From positions 61,052,906 to 61,116,905 of the forward strand of contig NC_054082.1 in the NCBI RefSeq assembly GCF_017562075.2: 64,000 nt of DNA. The letters run 5' to 3'. This DNA is from Anopheles merus. Its lineage: Eukaryota > Arthropoda > Insecta > Diptera > Culicidae. Of this stretch, positions 51,420-61,976 are shown in pieces. The notes under the pieces are model-generated. The model saw only the letters and a program-made list of their open reading frames with translations. It searched no databases and was not told where the DNA came from. A program made the position numbers and the translations under genes. Numbering within the stretch: position 1 is the stretch's first letter; each line of letters opens with the position of its first letter.

Positions 51420-52622
51420 ATGCAACATACAAGATTTGAGGTGGTTATTTTCTACTTCATTGCACTCGCAACAAAAATGCAAGTTTCTAGTGAGAAATTA
51501 CCTATTGTTTTGTGGCATGGCATGGGTAAGTTATGCAAGAAGGTGTGTTGGTTTTATTTATTTTTTTTTTTGTAATTTGTATTTGTTTTTTTTTAATCTT
51601 CAGGGGATACATGTTGCTTTCCGTTCAGTTTGGGCGGTGTGACAAAATTTCTAGAATCTGAAATCAATGTTTACGTAAAATCGATTGAAATCGGGAATTC
51701 TATAACTGAAGATTTTAAAAGTGGTTACTTAATTCATCCCAATCAACAGGTAACATTCGAACAAACAGTATTCCCAACAAATTAATCATCGCACTTATAT
51801 ACAGGTCAATATGGTTTGTGAAGATTTAAGCACGGATGCCCAATTGAAGGGTGGATTCAATGCCATTGGATTTTCTCAGGGAAGTCAGTTTTTGTGAGTA
51901 TTGAGTTGTATGTTTGTAATTCATGTCACGCCCGTCCCTTAATTATTCGTGCATGAAGGCATGTATATAATCCGACCATTACGGGTGAAATTGGTATCTT
52001 CCAGGCGAGCACTGGTGCAAAGATGTTCAACTCTACGCATACATAATTTGATTACATTGGGTGGTCAACATCAGGGGGTTTTTGGATTACCAAATTGTCC
52101 CTCAATAAGCAGTCGAACATGTGAACGGTTTCGGCTGCTTCTTAACTATGCCGCATATACAGATTTGATGCAAAATTTTCTCGTTCAAGCAACGTATTGG
52201 CATGATCCGCTGAATGAAAGTAAATACAGAACTTCTAGCACATTTTTAGCGGATATTAATAACGAGCAGTTTATCAACAAAACCTATGTGAAAAATTTAC
52301 AAAAATTGAATAAATTTGTAATGGTTCAATTTAATAATGATAGCATTGTTCAACCATTACAAACCCAATGGTTTGGTTATTACAAACCTGGACAGGATAA
52401 AGAAATACAGGGCCTCAAGGAATCCAATATCTATATCGAGGTAAAGAAACAATTACTATTCGCTCGCCACAAATCTAACTCTACTTCCTTTTTTTTCAGG
52501 ATCGCCTTGGTCTAAAAAAGATGTACGATCAAAATAAAATCGTATTTCTCGAGTGTGAGGGCAATCATCTTCAATTTACAAAAGAATGGTTTAGAGAAAA
52601 TCTCTTTAGTTTTTTGAAATAA
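51420..52622 (+). CDS. Ppt1: Palmitoyl-protein thioesterase 1 (five exons, 299 aa)
   Basis: Lysosomal enzyme that removes palmitate from cysteines of S-acylated proteins; loss of the human gene causes CLN1 disease. Exons: 51420-51525, 51604-51749, 51805-51893, 52005-52440, 52500-52622. Introns of 78, 55, 111 and 59 nt, all GT-AG, phases consistent. The total is 900 nt. Residues 1-22 form a signal-peptide-like hydrophobic start, followed by LPIVLWHGMGD. Catalytic serine in GFSQGS, aspartate in NNDSIVQP, histidine in GNHLQF near the C-terminus. GGQHQGVFGLP and YWHDP are family hallmarks. Length fits the family (about 300). AATAAA at 52690-52695. One of two host genes in the window; no disruption seen. 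Confidence 0.96.
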
Positions 52623-52689
52623 CCGAATCATGAGTAGGATTTCAATGTTGAATATAACTGAAAGCGAAATTGTAGATTGTATCGTTGAA

Positions 52690-52695
52690 AATAAA
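52690..52695 (+). terminator. Poly(A) signal of PPT1
   Basis: AATAAA 68 bp past the stop codon. Confidence 0.7.
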
Positions 52696-52721
52696 ATACT
52701 TCAGTTATAATCTGTTAAATG

Positions 52722-52727
52722 TTTATT
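52722..52727 (-). terminator. Poly(A) signal of the DDX10-like gene
   Basis: AATAAA on the minus strand, 190 bp past the stop; 27 bp from the PPT1 signal on the other strand. Confidence 0.65.
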
Positions 52728-52916
52728 AGTTCATAAATGGGTTTATCAACTATAAATCACTTACCACTGTTGAAACATATTTGTAAGATACATACCATTT
52801 ATAAAGAAGAAAAACAAAAGACCATTTCATCAACATTCCGTTGCATACATATATTTTTTACTTCGTTGTTGGAGAGACCACTATCATGTAATGATTTGGC
52901 ACGATCGTCGGAAATA

Positions 52917-55256
52917 CTATTTTAGCAAATTAATGGCCAGTTGTTCTGTATCATTTAAAGACAATGTTTGAGCATTTTGAAGTACACGCATTCTTTTGAT
53001 TGTATCTTTAAAATCATAGCTGCCTGAAGCGTGTTTACAATCAACATTTTTCCCATTCTGTTTTCGTTTTCCATACACTTTATCCGGATCAGGAAGCCAA
53101 TCAAGAGAAACGCCATCTTCGCTTTCGCTACCAAAATCATCAGCCAGATCACAAGAATCGTCAACATGCCTTTTACGTTCCTTTTCTTTTATAATCATTC
53201 TTTTAGCTTTCTTTAATGCTCTATAACGCTTTTTATCCTCCGCATCCTGTTGTTCTAGTCTAAACCGTGCCGCTTTCAAATCGTAGAACTTGTTCGATGG
53301 CTCATCGTTTGTATTAACCGGTGCACCATCTTCACCAAATACGATTCGTTTACTCATATGTAGGGACTTTTTTACTTGCTTGACCTTAGATATTCGTTTT
53401 TTTTGTATCTTTTTTACACCTTCCGATACAGTAGTAACATTGAAAGCCTGTAGATCATCCGATGCGAAACTATGTGAACTATTATGAATGTGTTTAATTC
53501 TTAGAAAATCATCCAGATCTTGTTCATCATCGCTGCTATCCTTAGTTTCGATGCCAGTAATTTTGATTTTACTTTCAGAATCGTAAGTATTTAAGATTTT
53601 CTTTCGTTTCCTTTCCAACGTTCGAGAAACAAAACGAACACGCGGAGTGTTACTCAACCCTAAAGAGTTTGCAAACTCATCTAAATTTAAATTGTGCAAT
53701 TGAAACACTTCCTTATTCTTCATCAGCGCTATTGATTTGATGTATGCAACAAAAGCCCGTTTTGCACTCTCTTTTAATTCTGGGGATTGGGCAAGCAGTG
53801 ATTGGATTTTCAGCAGTGGTGAAAATAACTGACGTTCATCAATTTTAATCTGCTTAATAGGTATTTTATTCTTTTCTAGAGAATCTAACATTGGATCTAC
53901 CTCGTGCGGAAGCAAAACGAGTAAATTTTCACCACTTGTATTCAACCTTGCAGTTCGTCCGGCTCTATGTATGTACTGGGCAACGTCTTCAGGGCAGTCG
54001 ATTTGAACCACCCAGTTAACCTTAGGGAAGTCCAGCCCACGCGATGCTACATCTGTGGCTAACAAGCATACATTTGTTTTCTTTTTGCAAAAATCAGCAT
54101 ATATTTTGTTACGCTTTTCTTGGTTCATTCCCCCATACAGGTGTAACAGTAACGAGGTAGGACGAAGCTTCTTAAATACCTGGTAGAAATATTTCACCTG
54201 TTTGCTAGTGGCAAAAAATACTATGACTTTTTGTTTAGGATGGGTTTGCAGGAATGACCAAAGCATGGTCAGTTTGTTGGCAAGATCAACTACAACGTAG
54301 CTTTGCTGTAATTTCGCCGGTGTGGCGATTTTTTCATGCTCGTGTGGAGCAATTTGAACAGGGTTCACTAGTTTCACTCTCGCTAAATCACGAACAGAAT
54401 TCGTTTGAGTTGCAGAAAACAATACAGTTTGTCGTACTTCAGGAAGATTTTCGATGATGGAATCCATTGTAGCCGAGAATCCCATATCTAAGCATCTGTC
54501 AGCTTCATCCAGCACCAATATTTTCAAGTTTGTGGTATCAAATAAAGGATTTTGATCCATATGTTGTAACAGACGACCGGGAGTGCCGATTATTATGTTC
54601 AGATTGTGCAGGCGATTTCGTTCGTATTTGAGGTTTTGACCTCCAATGAGAAGACCAATGGTAAAATCGTGATGCCGTCCAACCTGTGTCATAGTTTCGT
54701 AAATCTGTACAGCCAGTTCACGTGTTGGCGTTATTATGAGAGCTCCTAAACCATCCATGCGGGTCCATTTCTCCAAGAATAATCGTTCAAGGATTGGGAT
54801 GATAAAAGCTAATGTCTTTCCACTACCCGTTTTCGCTGCCGCGAGAATATCTTTACCAAATATAGCAGGCAATAGAGATTCCCGTTGAATTACGGTGGGT
54901 CTAGTGAAATCTGCTTCGGCTAATCCAGCTAAAGTTTTTTTTGAGAGCGGAAAATCTGTGAACGTTTCAATACCTTTAGAAACTGTGATTTTGTCATTGT
55001 AGCGTCTACGCAGCATTTGGATTTCCTCTTCCTCGTCCGTAACTGTAATATGCATTGTAGAGCGTTTCGATTTTGTTTGATGAGGAAAATATTTTTCATT
55101 AGCATCTCCGATAGAATCATGTTTTGAAACACGATTATTATTTACTTTGAACACATTACACTTGTTTCTTCTAGCAAAATTTGTATATTTGGTATTCGAC
55201 ATAGCGGTGTTACAATGAAAACGTGGACTTAAGTATGGAACAGCTTTAAACATCAC
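52917..55256 (-). CDS. DDX10: DEAD-box ATP-dependent RNA helicase, DDX10/Dbp4 type (779 aa)
   Basis: By family, a nucleolar helicase needed for early 18S rRNA processing in ribosome assembly. Single exon. Q motif FTDFPLS and ...TRPTVIQ (residues 99-124), motif I AKTGSGKT (141-148), PTRELA (177-182), TPGR (225-228), DEAD (250-253), SAT (281-283), VIVFFAT (344-350), TDVASRGLD (401-409), HRAGRTAR (430-437). A Dbp4-type C-terminal extension with long charged, lysine-rich stretches follows (to 779), as expected for DDX10 rather than DDX18. Start: ATG at 55256 or 55253, or the ATG at residue 19 (MSNTKYTNF); the sequence does not decide. Tail-to-tail with PPT1. No sign of decay. Confidence 0.95.
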   Translation of the reverse strand: MMFKAVPYLSPRFHCNTAMSNTKYTNFARRNKCNVFKVNNNRVSKHDSIGDANEKYFPHQTKSKRSTMHITVTDEEEEIQMLRRRYNDKITVSKGIETFTDFPLSKKTLAGLAEADFTRPTVIQRESLLPAIFGKDILAAAKTGSGKTLAFIIPILERLFLEKWTRMDGLGALIITPTRELAVQIYETMTQVGRHHDFTIGLLIGGQNLKYERNRLHNLNIIIGTPGRLLQHMDQNPLFDTTNLKILVLDEADRCLDMGFSATMDSIIENLPEVRQTVLFSATQTNSVRDLARVKLVNPVQIAPHEHEKIATPAKLQQSYVVVDLANKLTMLWSFLQTHPKQKVIVFFATSKQVKYFYQVFKKLRPTSLLLHLYGGMNQEKRNKIYADFCKKKTNVCLLATDVASRGLDFPKVNWVVQIDCPEDVAQYIHRAGRTARLNTSGENLLVLLPHEVDPMLDSLEKNKIPIKQIKIDERQLFSPLLKIQSLLAQSPELKESAKRAFVAYIKSIALMKNKEVFQLHNLNLDEFANSLGLSNTPRVRFVSRTLERKRKKILNTYDSESKIKITGIETKDSSDDEQDLDDFLRIKHIHNSSHSFASDDLQAFNVTTVSEGVKKIQKKRISKVKQVKKSLHMSKRIVFGEDGAPVNTNDEPSNKFYDLKAARFRLEQQDAEDKKRYRALKKAKRMIIKEKERKRHVDDSCDLADDFGSESEDGVSLDWLPDPDKVYGKRKQNGKNVDCKHASGSYDFKDTIKRMRVLQNAQTLSLNDTEQLAINLLK

Positions 55257-55368
55257 ACCGAGCTCTGGCAGCTAATAAAGATTAATCATTAGGCGCGGCG
55301 CCACGGAGTGCCAAATGTTGACAATTTAGAAAGGGGGCCATGGGAGTGACAACATGCTGACAAATTCA

Positions 55369-55437
55369 AGGTGTATGGATATTAGGAGGTAAAGTGCTTC
55401 AGAGCAAATTGACATTTCACGACTTGACATTACAGTA
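55369..55437. repeat. Partial MITE M3 end
   Basis: CAAGGTGTATGGATATTAGG... is the inverted match of 55590-55652; probably a truncated older copy or the outer arm of a nested pair. Confidence 0.65.
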
Positions 55438-55446
55438 CTACCCAAC

Positions 55447-55652
55447 CAAGGTGTGTTTATTTACCAGGTGAATTATTAGCACGTTTGACAGGCGCCATCA
55501 TAGAGTATTGTTATGTCAAAACACTTACAATTTTCTACACCTCCCTCCAGCTCTTCTCGATTTTAATACCAGAGCACCAAGTATTGTTATGTCAAGTCGT
55601 GAAATGTCAATTTGCTCTGAAGCACTTCACCTCCTAATATCCATACACCTTG
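55447..55652. mobile_element. hAT-like MITE M3 (206 bp)
   Basis: CAAGGTGTG start and ATACACCTTG end, flanked by CTACCCAAC at 55438-55446 and 55653-55661. It interrupts the end of the CTACCC-type element. Confidence 0.7.
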
Positions 55653-57112
55653 CTACCCAACAGACAAATCCGAAGTCGCTCGAAGGAAATAAGGTTCGAG
55701 ATGGGTTCGAGGGAGCTTATCGCTCGAACCCTTGCTCGACGTTGAGCGGAAGCGATGGCTCGAATCTTTCTTCGTGTAAAAAGCCGAAGTTGGTTCGGGT
55801 TTCGAATGAGAAAAAAGTAAAATAACACACGCATACACACTGCGCAGTTTGATTTTGGGGCGTGCCTTTTTTTCGTGTTCGCCTTGGGGGGCAAGTGGGG
55901 TGGGCGGGTTAAGGCTGAGCCGCTTGTGCTTTGTGGAATCCTCTTTGCTGTCTGTTTGCCTGTGAACTGGATGGAGAGCTATTTTTGTATATGGATTAAA
56001 GGGTACTTACCGCTGGGTCTTGATCCAGCGTTTGTGATGGAAGAAATGTTTAAAACCTGCCGATCAAACAATTCAACCATTTATTACATCGCGCTTGGCG
56101 AGATTATTAATGCAATAAGAATGGATCTTTTCCTTCTTTTGATTGTTGTCTAGTATCACAGGCGCAAGCATCCGCGCAATGAAGAGATACCCGCTTACTG
56201 CTGAACATTTCAAATATGTGTGTTAGAAGAAATCAACAGGTTTTTGATAAATATCTTTGAAACTATTCATGCTATCCAAAAACGATCTTCGAGAGCTAGA
56301 TTCAGCAACTCAAAATATACTTAGAAAAAGTTTTTCGTATTTTTGTTTTTTTTCATGACGGGTTCAGAAACTTTTTTTAAATTGATAATATCATCCCTAC
56401 CAGCATTAAACGGCTTTGAAGGCATTCAGAAGGCATTTAAGGCCTTAGTCGCCTTAGAAGGCGAATTAAGATTTCAACCGAAACTTTCAAGGCTGTAACG
56501 GGTTCTTTTCGAAATATTTCAACTTTTTGATTCAACAAGAACAGATAGCTTGCCGCCATCTTCGCTTGTATATATACTGGTTTTGCACCCTTACTAATGT
56601 AACTGCCAAATAGAGCAGTGACAACCCTACCAGCATTAAACGGCTTTGAAGGCATTCAGAAGGCATTTAAGGCCTTAGTCGCCTTAGAAGGCGAATAAAG
56701 ATTTCAACCGAAACTTTCACGGCTGTAACGGGTTCTCTTCGAAATCTTTCAACTTTTTGATTCAAGGAGAACAGATAGCTTGCCGCCATCTTAGCTTGTT
56801 TATATACTGAATTTGCACCTATACCAATGTAACTGCCAAATAGAGCAGTGATAACGCTTTTGGTTCCGAACCGAGAAAGCGTGTGTTCAAATCCAGATTT
56901 TTATGATCTTTTTTCTGCGTTTATTTCTTTTTAAATTAATTTTTTCTTACTATAATTACTTGAAACAAAATTTATGTGAAGCGAAATTAAAATAATACCT
57001 TTTTAAAAAAACATAATAATTACACTATGTTCACCGTTCATTATCAGGATGGGAGAAATATGTATCTCATTTTTCCTTTTATTTTAGTTATCGAAATGAG
57101 TTTGATATATTA

Positions 57113-57343
57113 TTACCTTTCAATGAGTTGGTATTTAACAACCGAATAATGTAGACCATCTTTAATAAAGTGAAATAGCTCAGAGCTTAACGCAAGAGAA
57201 CATAACACGTAAATCGTGCTATCGAAACTCACGCTCATATCTGGGAACACTACAACAGTGCAGTGCTGAAGACGCTTGTAAGGTTTGCTTTTGACAGTTG
57301 CAATTTCAAATTTCAAATCAAAAGCGAAATTTTTCATTGACAT
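57113..57343 (-). other. Conserved small ORF in MITE repeat, copy 1 (76 codons)
   Basis: MSMKNFAFDLKFEIATV... then VVVFPDMSVSFDSTIYVLCS. Not recognised. Differs from the copy at 57706-57939 at about eight residues with the frame kept. It may be chance, because only two copies are available. Confidence 0.25.
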
Positions 57344-57705
57344 ATTTCAAAGGCATTTAATTACTGCTAAATGCACTGCTGATCGCCTTCAATTCGCCGG
57401 CGATTACAAGGCGATTAGAAGGCATTTAACGGAAATTTGCGGGTAGGGAACGCTTTTGGTTCCGAACCGAGAAAGCGTGTGTTCAAATCCTGATTTTTTA
57501 TGATCTTTTTTCTGTGCTTATTTCTTTTTATATTAATATTTTCTTGCTATAATGAATATAAACAAACTTTTTGTGAAGCAAAATGAAAATAATACCTTTT
57601 TAAAAAACATAATAATTACTCTATCTTCACCCATCATTATCAGGATGGGAGAAATATGCATCTCATTTCTCATTTTATTAGATTTATCGAAATGAGTTTG
57701 ATATA

Positions 57706-57939
57706 TTAACACCTTTCAACGGGTTGGTCTTTAACAACCGAATAATGCAGACCATCATTAATAAAGTGAAATAGCTCAGAGCTTAACGCAAGAGAACATA
57801 ACACGTAAATCGTGCTATCGAAACTCACGCTCATATCTGGGAACACTACAACAGTGCAGTGTTGAAGACACTTGTAAGGTTTTCTTTTGACAGTTGCAAT
57901 TTCAAATGTCAAATTAAAAGCGAAATTTTTCATTGACAT
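57706..57939 (-). other. Conserved small ORF in MITE repeat, copy 2 (77 codons)
   Basis: Near-identical partner of 57113-57343 in the second 596-bp unit. No domain recognised. Confidence 0.25.
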
Positions 57940-58494
57940 GTTTCAAAGGCATTTAATTACTGCTAAATGCACTGCTGATCGCCTTCAATTCGCCGGCGAT
58001 TACAAGGCGATTAGAAGGCATTTAACGGAAATTTGCGGGTAGGGATCAATCTTAGCAATGCGGCTTTTTTGCGCCGTTTCTTCTGAAAATATTATCTATA
58101 GAAACTTTCACGTGTATTTTCATAAAATATTTGAAAAGTAGTGTAAATTTTAGAAAATGGTGAAATCAATAACATAGTAAGCAAATATTGCAAAGAACAT
58201 ACAGTTTTTCATCATCATGAGCATGAGTCCCACCGCGTGGAAAAGTAACACACCCTTCCCTCAGCAGCGTTGGCATTGGACTGACCAAACCATGGGGAAT
58301 TGTTCGGGTCCCGTCAACTGAATGAGAAAACCCCGCTGCTTCCCATCTTCATCGATACATTCGCTCCGCGCACACACACATCTACACGCGCTGTGTTTGC
58401 AGCTGTAGAACTTGATACAGAATGCATGCTTTCTCGCTCTGGCACAGAGTAAAAGGTTCGAGCGACTTCGGCTTTGTTTGTTGGGTAGGTGCTC

Positions 58495-58835
58495 CGGTAC
58501 AAAGTGGGTAGAAAGGAGGTGTCGTCATACAGAACAATTGGCCATCAAGGCTTTAGAAAAAAGCACAAAACCAGGATCGACGGCAGTTGTCAAATGCGAC
58601 GAATGTTGTTGGTATACGGGTATGATAAATGATTTGTTTTCGTTTAAAAAATATTTGTATAGCTCTTAAAACTTGTATTTTGCATCTAAAGTTCATAAAT
58701 CGGCATTTTCAACGTGATATTGAGGCTGCTGCCTGTATACAAATATCGACGGCTGTTGTCAAACTGAATCTCAAAATGGCAACATGCCAAACGCTAGGAA
58801 GACACCTCCTCTATATTCTAGGTAAAAGAAGAATC
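58495..58835. repeat. Repeat R, copy 1
   Basis: From AAAGTGGGTAGAAAGGAGGTG to GACACCTCCTCTATATTC, with inverted GGAGGTGTC ends. Shares long blocks (CGACGGCAGTTGTCAAATGC, AAATGGCAACATGCC) with copy 2. Confidence 0.75.
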
Positions 58836-58839
58836 GACC

Positions 58840-59552
58840 AAAGTGTGTAGAAAGGAGGTGTCGTCATGTAGAACAATTGGGCATCGAGGCTTAAGAAAAA
58901 AGCACAAACCAGGATCGACGGCAGTTGTCAAATGCGACGAATGTTGCTGGTATTTAGATATGATATTGTCGTGATGGATGGACATTTTTCTTCACTTTTA
59001 TCTATTTTTTTTTCTTTTATCAAACTTTTTTCTTTATTTCATCGCTTTAAACCTCCCCACAACCTTACTTCAATTGATCAACCACAAGACTGACGTCCGT
59101 CTTCCGCAACTTCCTTTACTTTCCAGTTTCGCCCGGCCTGTCTTGCGCTTGAAGCTCTTTCGCCCTTTCAAGCAAATTGCTTGATTAAATATTTTCTTGC
59201 AAGGGTAATTCAATTTTTGTTTTGAATATTATTATTAGCCGTTCCTATCAGTATTACTCCTTCTCATTCAACTGATATATTAGTTCATCGCCTGCTTCCT
59301 TTTTTTATTTTTTTTTATTATTACTTCCCTGTCCTATCTCAATCCCTACAGATATTTGAATTGTTTTCGTTTAATACACATTTTTTTAGCATTTAAAATT
59401 CGTATTTTGCATCCACACTCCATAAATCGACATTTTACACGTTATAATGTAGCTGCTGCCTGTAAACAAATATCGACGGCTGTTGTCAAACTGAATCTCA
59501 AAATGGCAACATGCCAAACGCTAGGAAGACACCTCCTCTATATTCCACCTTG
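58840..59552. repeat. Repeat R, copy 2, interrupted
   Basis: Same family as copy 1; interrupted at 58961-59350 and joined directly to an M2 fragment. Confidence 0.7.
58961..59350. mobile_element. Probable solo LTR in repeat R
   Basis: 390 bp, TG...CA ends, GATA on both sides (58957-58960, 59351-59354). T-rich, no ORF of note. Confidence 0.5.
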
Positions 59553-59820
59553 GAATCGACGAAGAAAACTGACAGTTAGTTTTCCGCGTTTGGCGAACGC
59601 TTCAAGTTCTCGAAGGAAAATTTCCATTTTAAATCACGGGCTGTGTTCTAATAAACTAAAATATTCACCCAAATTGATCTCCACCAAATATTGACCATGC
59701 AAAACGTAAACAATCCATCAACACATATACAAGCGGAAAACCATCTGTCAAAATCGAAGCCCAGGGGGGGGGGGGTCGTCAAAAGCGCTATAACTACACC
59801 TCATTATACATTCCACCTTG
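59553..59820 (+). repeat. MITE M2, truncated copy 3
   Basis: GAATCGACGAAGAAAACTG to CATTCCACCTTG; matches 50930-51195 with few changes but lacks the CAAGGACCG end. Confidence 0.8.
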
Positions 59821-60033
59821 CACTCTACGAAAAGAGGAAGAAAAGAAACGTGATTCTCCACATAAAATGTATGGAATACCCGGGTATGCTGGGTGCCAAC
59901 TTACGTGGCAAAGTTAAAAAAAAAAAACAAAATAAAATACTTACAGGCTGTTTAAAATTACAACTTATGTATCAAAAATCAGAAATTAAAAGTTGGGAGG
60001 CTACGGAAATTTCTGGTGAATAAAAGCAATGAA

Positions 60034-60244
60034 ATGCCGGTTTCGTAGTTCAGTCCTCAACTCGTGCGACTTAACAACATGCCCGTCATGGGTTCAATCC
60101 CCAAATGGACCGTGCCGCCATACGTAGGACTGACTATCCTGCTATGGGGGGAAATCAATTAGTCACTAAAAGCCAAACCCAAGGGTGGTGCAGGCAGGCC
60201 TTGACCGACAACGGTTGTTGAGCCAAAGAAGAAGAAGAAGAAAG
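60034..60244 (+). mobile_element. tRNA-derived SINE, copy 3
   Basis: Exact 12-bp duplication AAAAGCAATGAA at 60022-60033 and 60245-60256. B box GGTTCAATCCCC near 60093; AAGAAGAAGAAG tail. Confidence 0.9.
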
Positions 60245-60299
60245 AAAAGCAATGAATCGAAAGTTATTGCAGTTCGAAGTTGTAAAAAAAACCCGGGTA

Positions 60300-61345
60300 T
60301 CCGGTTGCCTACTTTGAGGTTAACCATTGGTTTCGGCACACAAAGCAAAGCAAATAGAACAGATTTCTTTGTTACTACGTGCATTTTTGTATGTCTATTG
60401 ATTGTATAAAAAAAGAGGAATATTAACAAAAAATTTGAACAAAAGGTTTGTTTCGTCACGAAATTCAAAATCATGTGAGTAAGAGTTGTAATCTCACGTA
60501 AAATGTCCATTTGTCTCTTAGATATAGAGGAATAAATGTTAAAATAGGAAATATCATTTATATTTATTGTGATATCTCAGCAGATATTCCTAACGCAATG
60601 TACTGAACACCGAAATCCTGCACGCACAACTTTTATTGGTTGCGACTTAACTCCTTCGTGTTTTTCATCAGACTGACCCACTCCACTCGGTCACAAAATG
60701 AATTTCATAATTCCCTCTCTTCTCTCACTCTCTCCTTATCTCTTCATTCCCTCTCTGTTCCCCCTTAACGTGGTCCGGCGAACAGCAGCAACTCGCTTAC
60801 CTCGCTTCTCTGGTCCGTCTGACTACACAAGCCGCCCGCTTGCATTCTACGGTGGGTTTCGCGGAATTCTGGCCAGTGTCGATGAGATCGAACAACAATT
60901 GCGGATGCCGCCGTTCCAGACAATAGTCGCCAAAACAGATGCCACTCGGACAGCCTTCCGTTCGCTCCTCACCCCGCACCTCTCTCTCCTTCCTCAGCCC
61001 ACCCTTCTCACCCGTTCCTTAGACCGCGCATCTCGCTCGTTCCATCGAAATGGAACATTTATATTTCTTAGTTTTTATCCTCAAACATGTCGAAAACACA
61101 ATAAGTTATAGAATAAATTCACGTAATAACACACTTAAATCTTTGTTTTAATGTTAAAAAGGATTTCAAAAAGCTCACAATATATTTTAATGTATATTTC
61201 ATCAAAAATATGGTAGATAAATTACATTATCAAATTAATTAACCGCAAACAACTTTTTTTAAATAGTAAACAATGCTCCAATCCAAAGTGGGTGGAAAGA
61301 AGGAGTCGCCATCAAGGTGATTTAAAACATCTCAGGTAGTGGAAT
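60300..61345. repeat. Decayed MITE M1, copy 4, interrupted by a solo LTR
   Basis: Matches M1 interior (AACCATTGGTTTC, ATCATGTGAGTAAGAGTT) to about 60567, then resumes at 61058 (TTTTTATCCTC). Confidence 0.7.
60568..61057. mobile_element. Solo LTR (490 bp) in MITE M1
   Basis: TGTGATATC to GGAACA, flanked by TTTAT at 60563-60567 and 61058-61062. Removing it restores M1 continuity. The 137-codon ORF at 60698-61111 crosses its edge and is not credible. Family unknown; the 5-bp duplication fits Gypsy, BEL or Copia. Confidence 0.7.
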
Positions 61346-61775
61346 CAAGGTGGATTAAAAATATCAGGAGGTGGATAAGTGTATTTGGGGGGTCGCCATA
61401 GTTGAGGGACTTTACGTCATTTTAAAACCATTATCTAAAGGTTTCCGCACACAAAGCATAGCAAATAGAACAGATTTCTTTGTTACTACGTGCATATTTA
61501 TTTGTTGATTGATTTTTTTGAAAAAATGAGATAAAATAAGAAAAGATTTGATTATTTCTTTATGCACGAAATTTAAAATCATGTGAGTAAGGGCTCTAAT
61601 CTCACGTAAATTGTGCATGTGGCTCGTAGATAATGAGGAAATAATGTGAAAATTGCAAAAATTAATGATTTCTCAGTTTTATCCTCAAAAATGTCGAAAA
61701 CACAATGAGTTATAGAATAAATTTACGGAATAACACGAAATAAAACACTAAAAACTATGTTTTAATGTTAAATAC
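61346..61775 (+). repeat. MITE M1, truncated copy 3
   Basis: CAAGGTGGATTAAAAATATC onward; cut by the Copia LTR at 61776. Confidence 0.8.
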
Positions 61776-61976
61776 TGTTAGAATAGTAACCATCGAATTG
61801 GAGTAGCTTTTGTTTATGTGTTAATAAATGTTCATTCTGTGTTACACCTCCAAACCTTACAGACGTAATATTCAATAGGTTATGGGCCCAGGCTACGAAT
61901 CTTTTTTTTTTTGAAGAAATATTCAAAATACGGTTCTATTAATAAAAAAAATTGTCGAAAGCATTTTTTGTGAAGC

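Larger units (their letters stand above)
56395..58044. repeat. Tandemly expanded MITE (A-A-B-B arrangement)
   Basis: The basic element runs from CCCTACCAGCATTAAACGG to GCGGGTAGGG (inverted ends, CCCTACC). Its left part is duplicated (56395-56624, 56625-56852) and its right part is duplicated (56853-57448, 57449-58044; 596 bp each). Each right part opens with a tRNA-like stretch containing GTGTTCAAATCC, like a pol III B box, and carries a minus-strand ORF of 76-77 codons. The palindromic AAGGCATTTAAGGCCTTAG block is near each end. Confidence 0.8.
55653..58487. mobile_element. Element with CTACCCAACA inverted ends, holding a MITE array
   Basis: About 33-bp inverted ends: CTACCCAACAGACAAATCC... 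at 55653 and its complement at 58455-58487 (3 or so mismatches, reaching GAAGTCGCTCGAA). 55690-56394 holds GGTTCGA-rich sequence and nothing I recognise; 58045-58454 likewise, with a CACACACA patch near 58375. No transposase is seen, so it is non-autonomous. Confidence 0.55.

Noticed and set aside
55634..55894. 86-codon minus-strand ORF with CAVCMRVLFYFF
   Set aside because: Overlaps the inverted end of a transposon and a MITE edge; no family match.
60698..61111. 137-codon ORF
   Set aside because: It crosses the right edge of a solo LTR into a MITE and has no recognisable domain.
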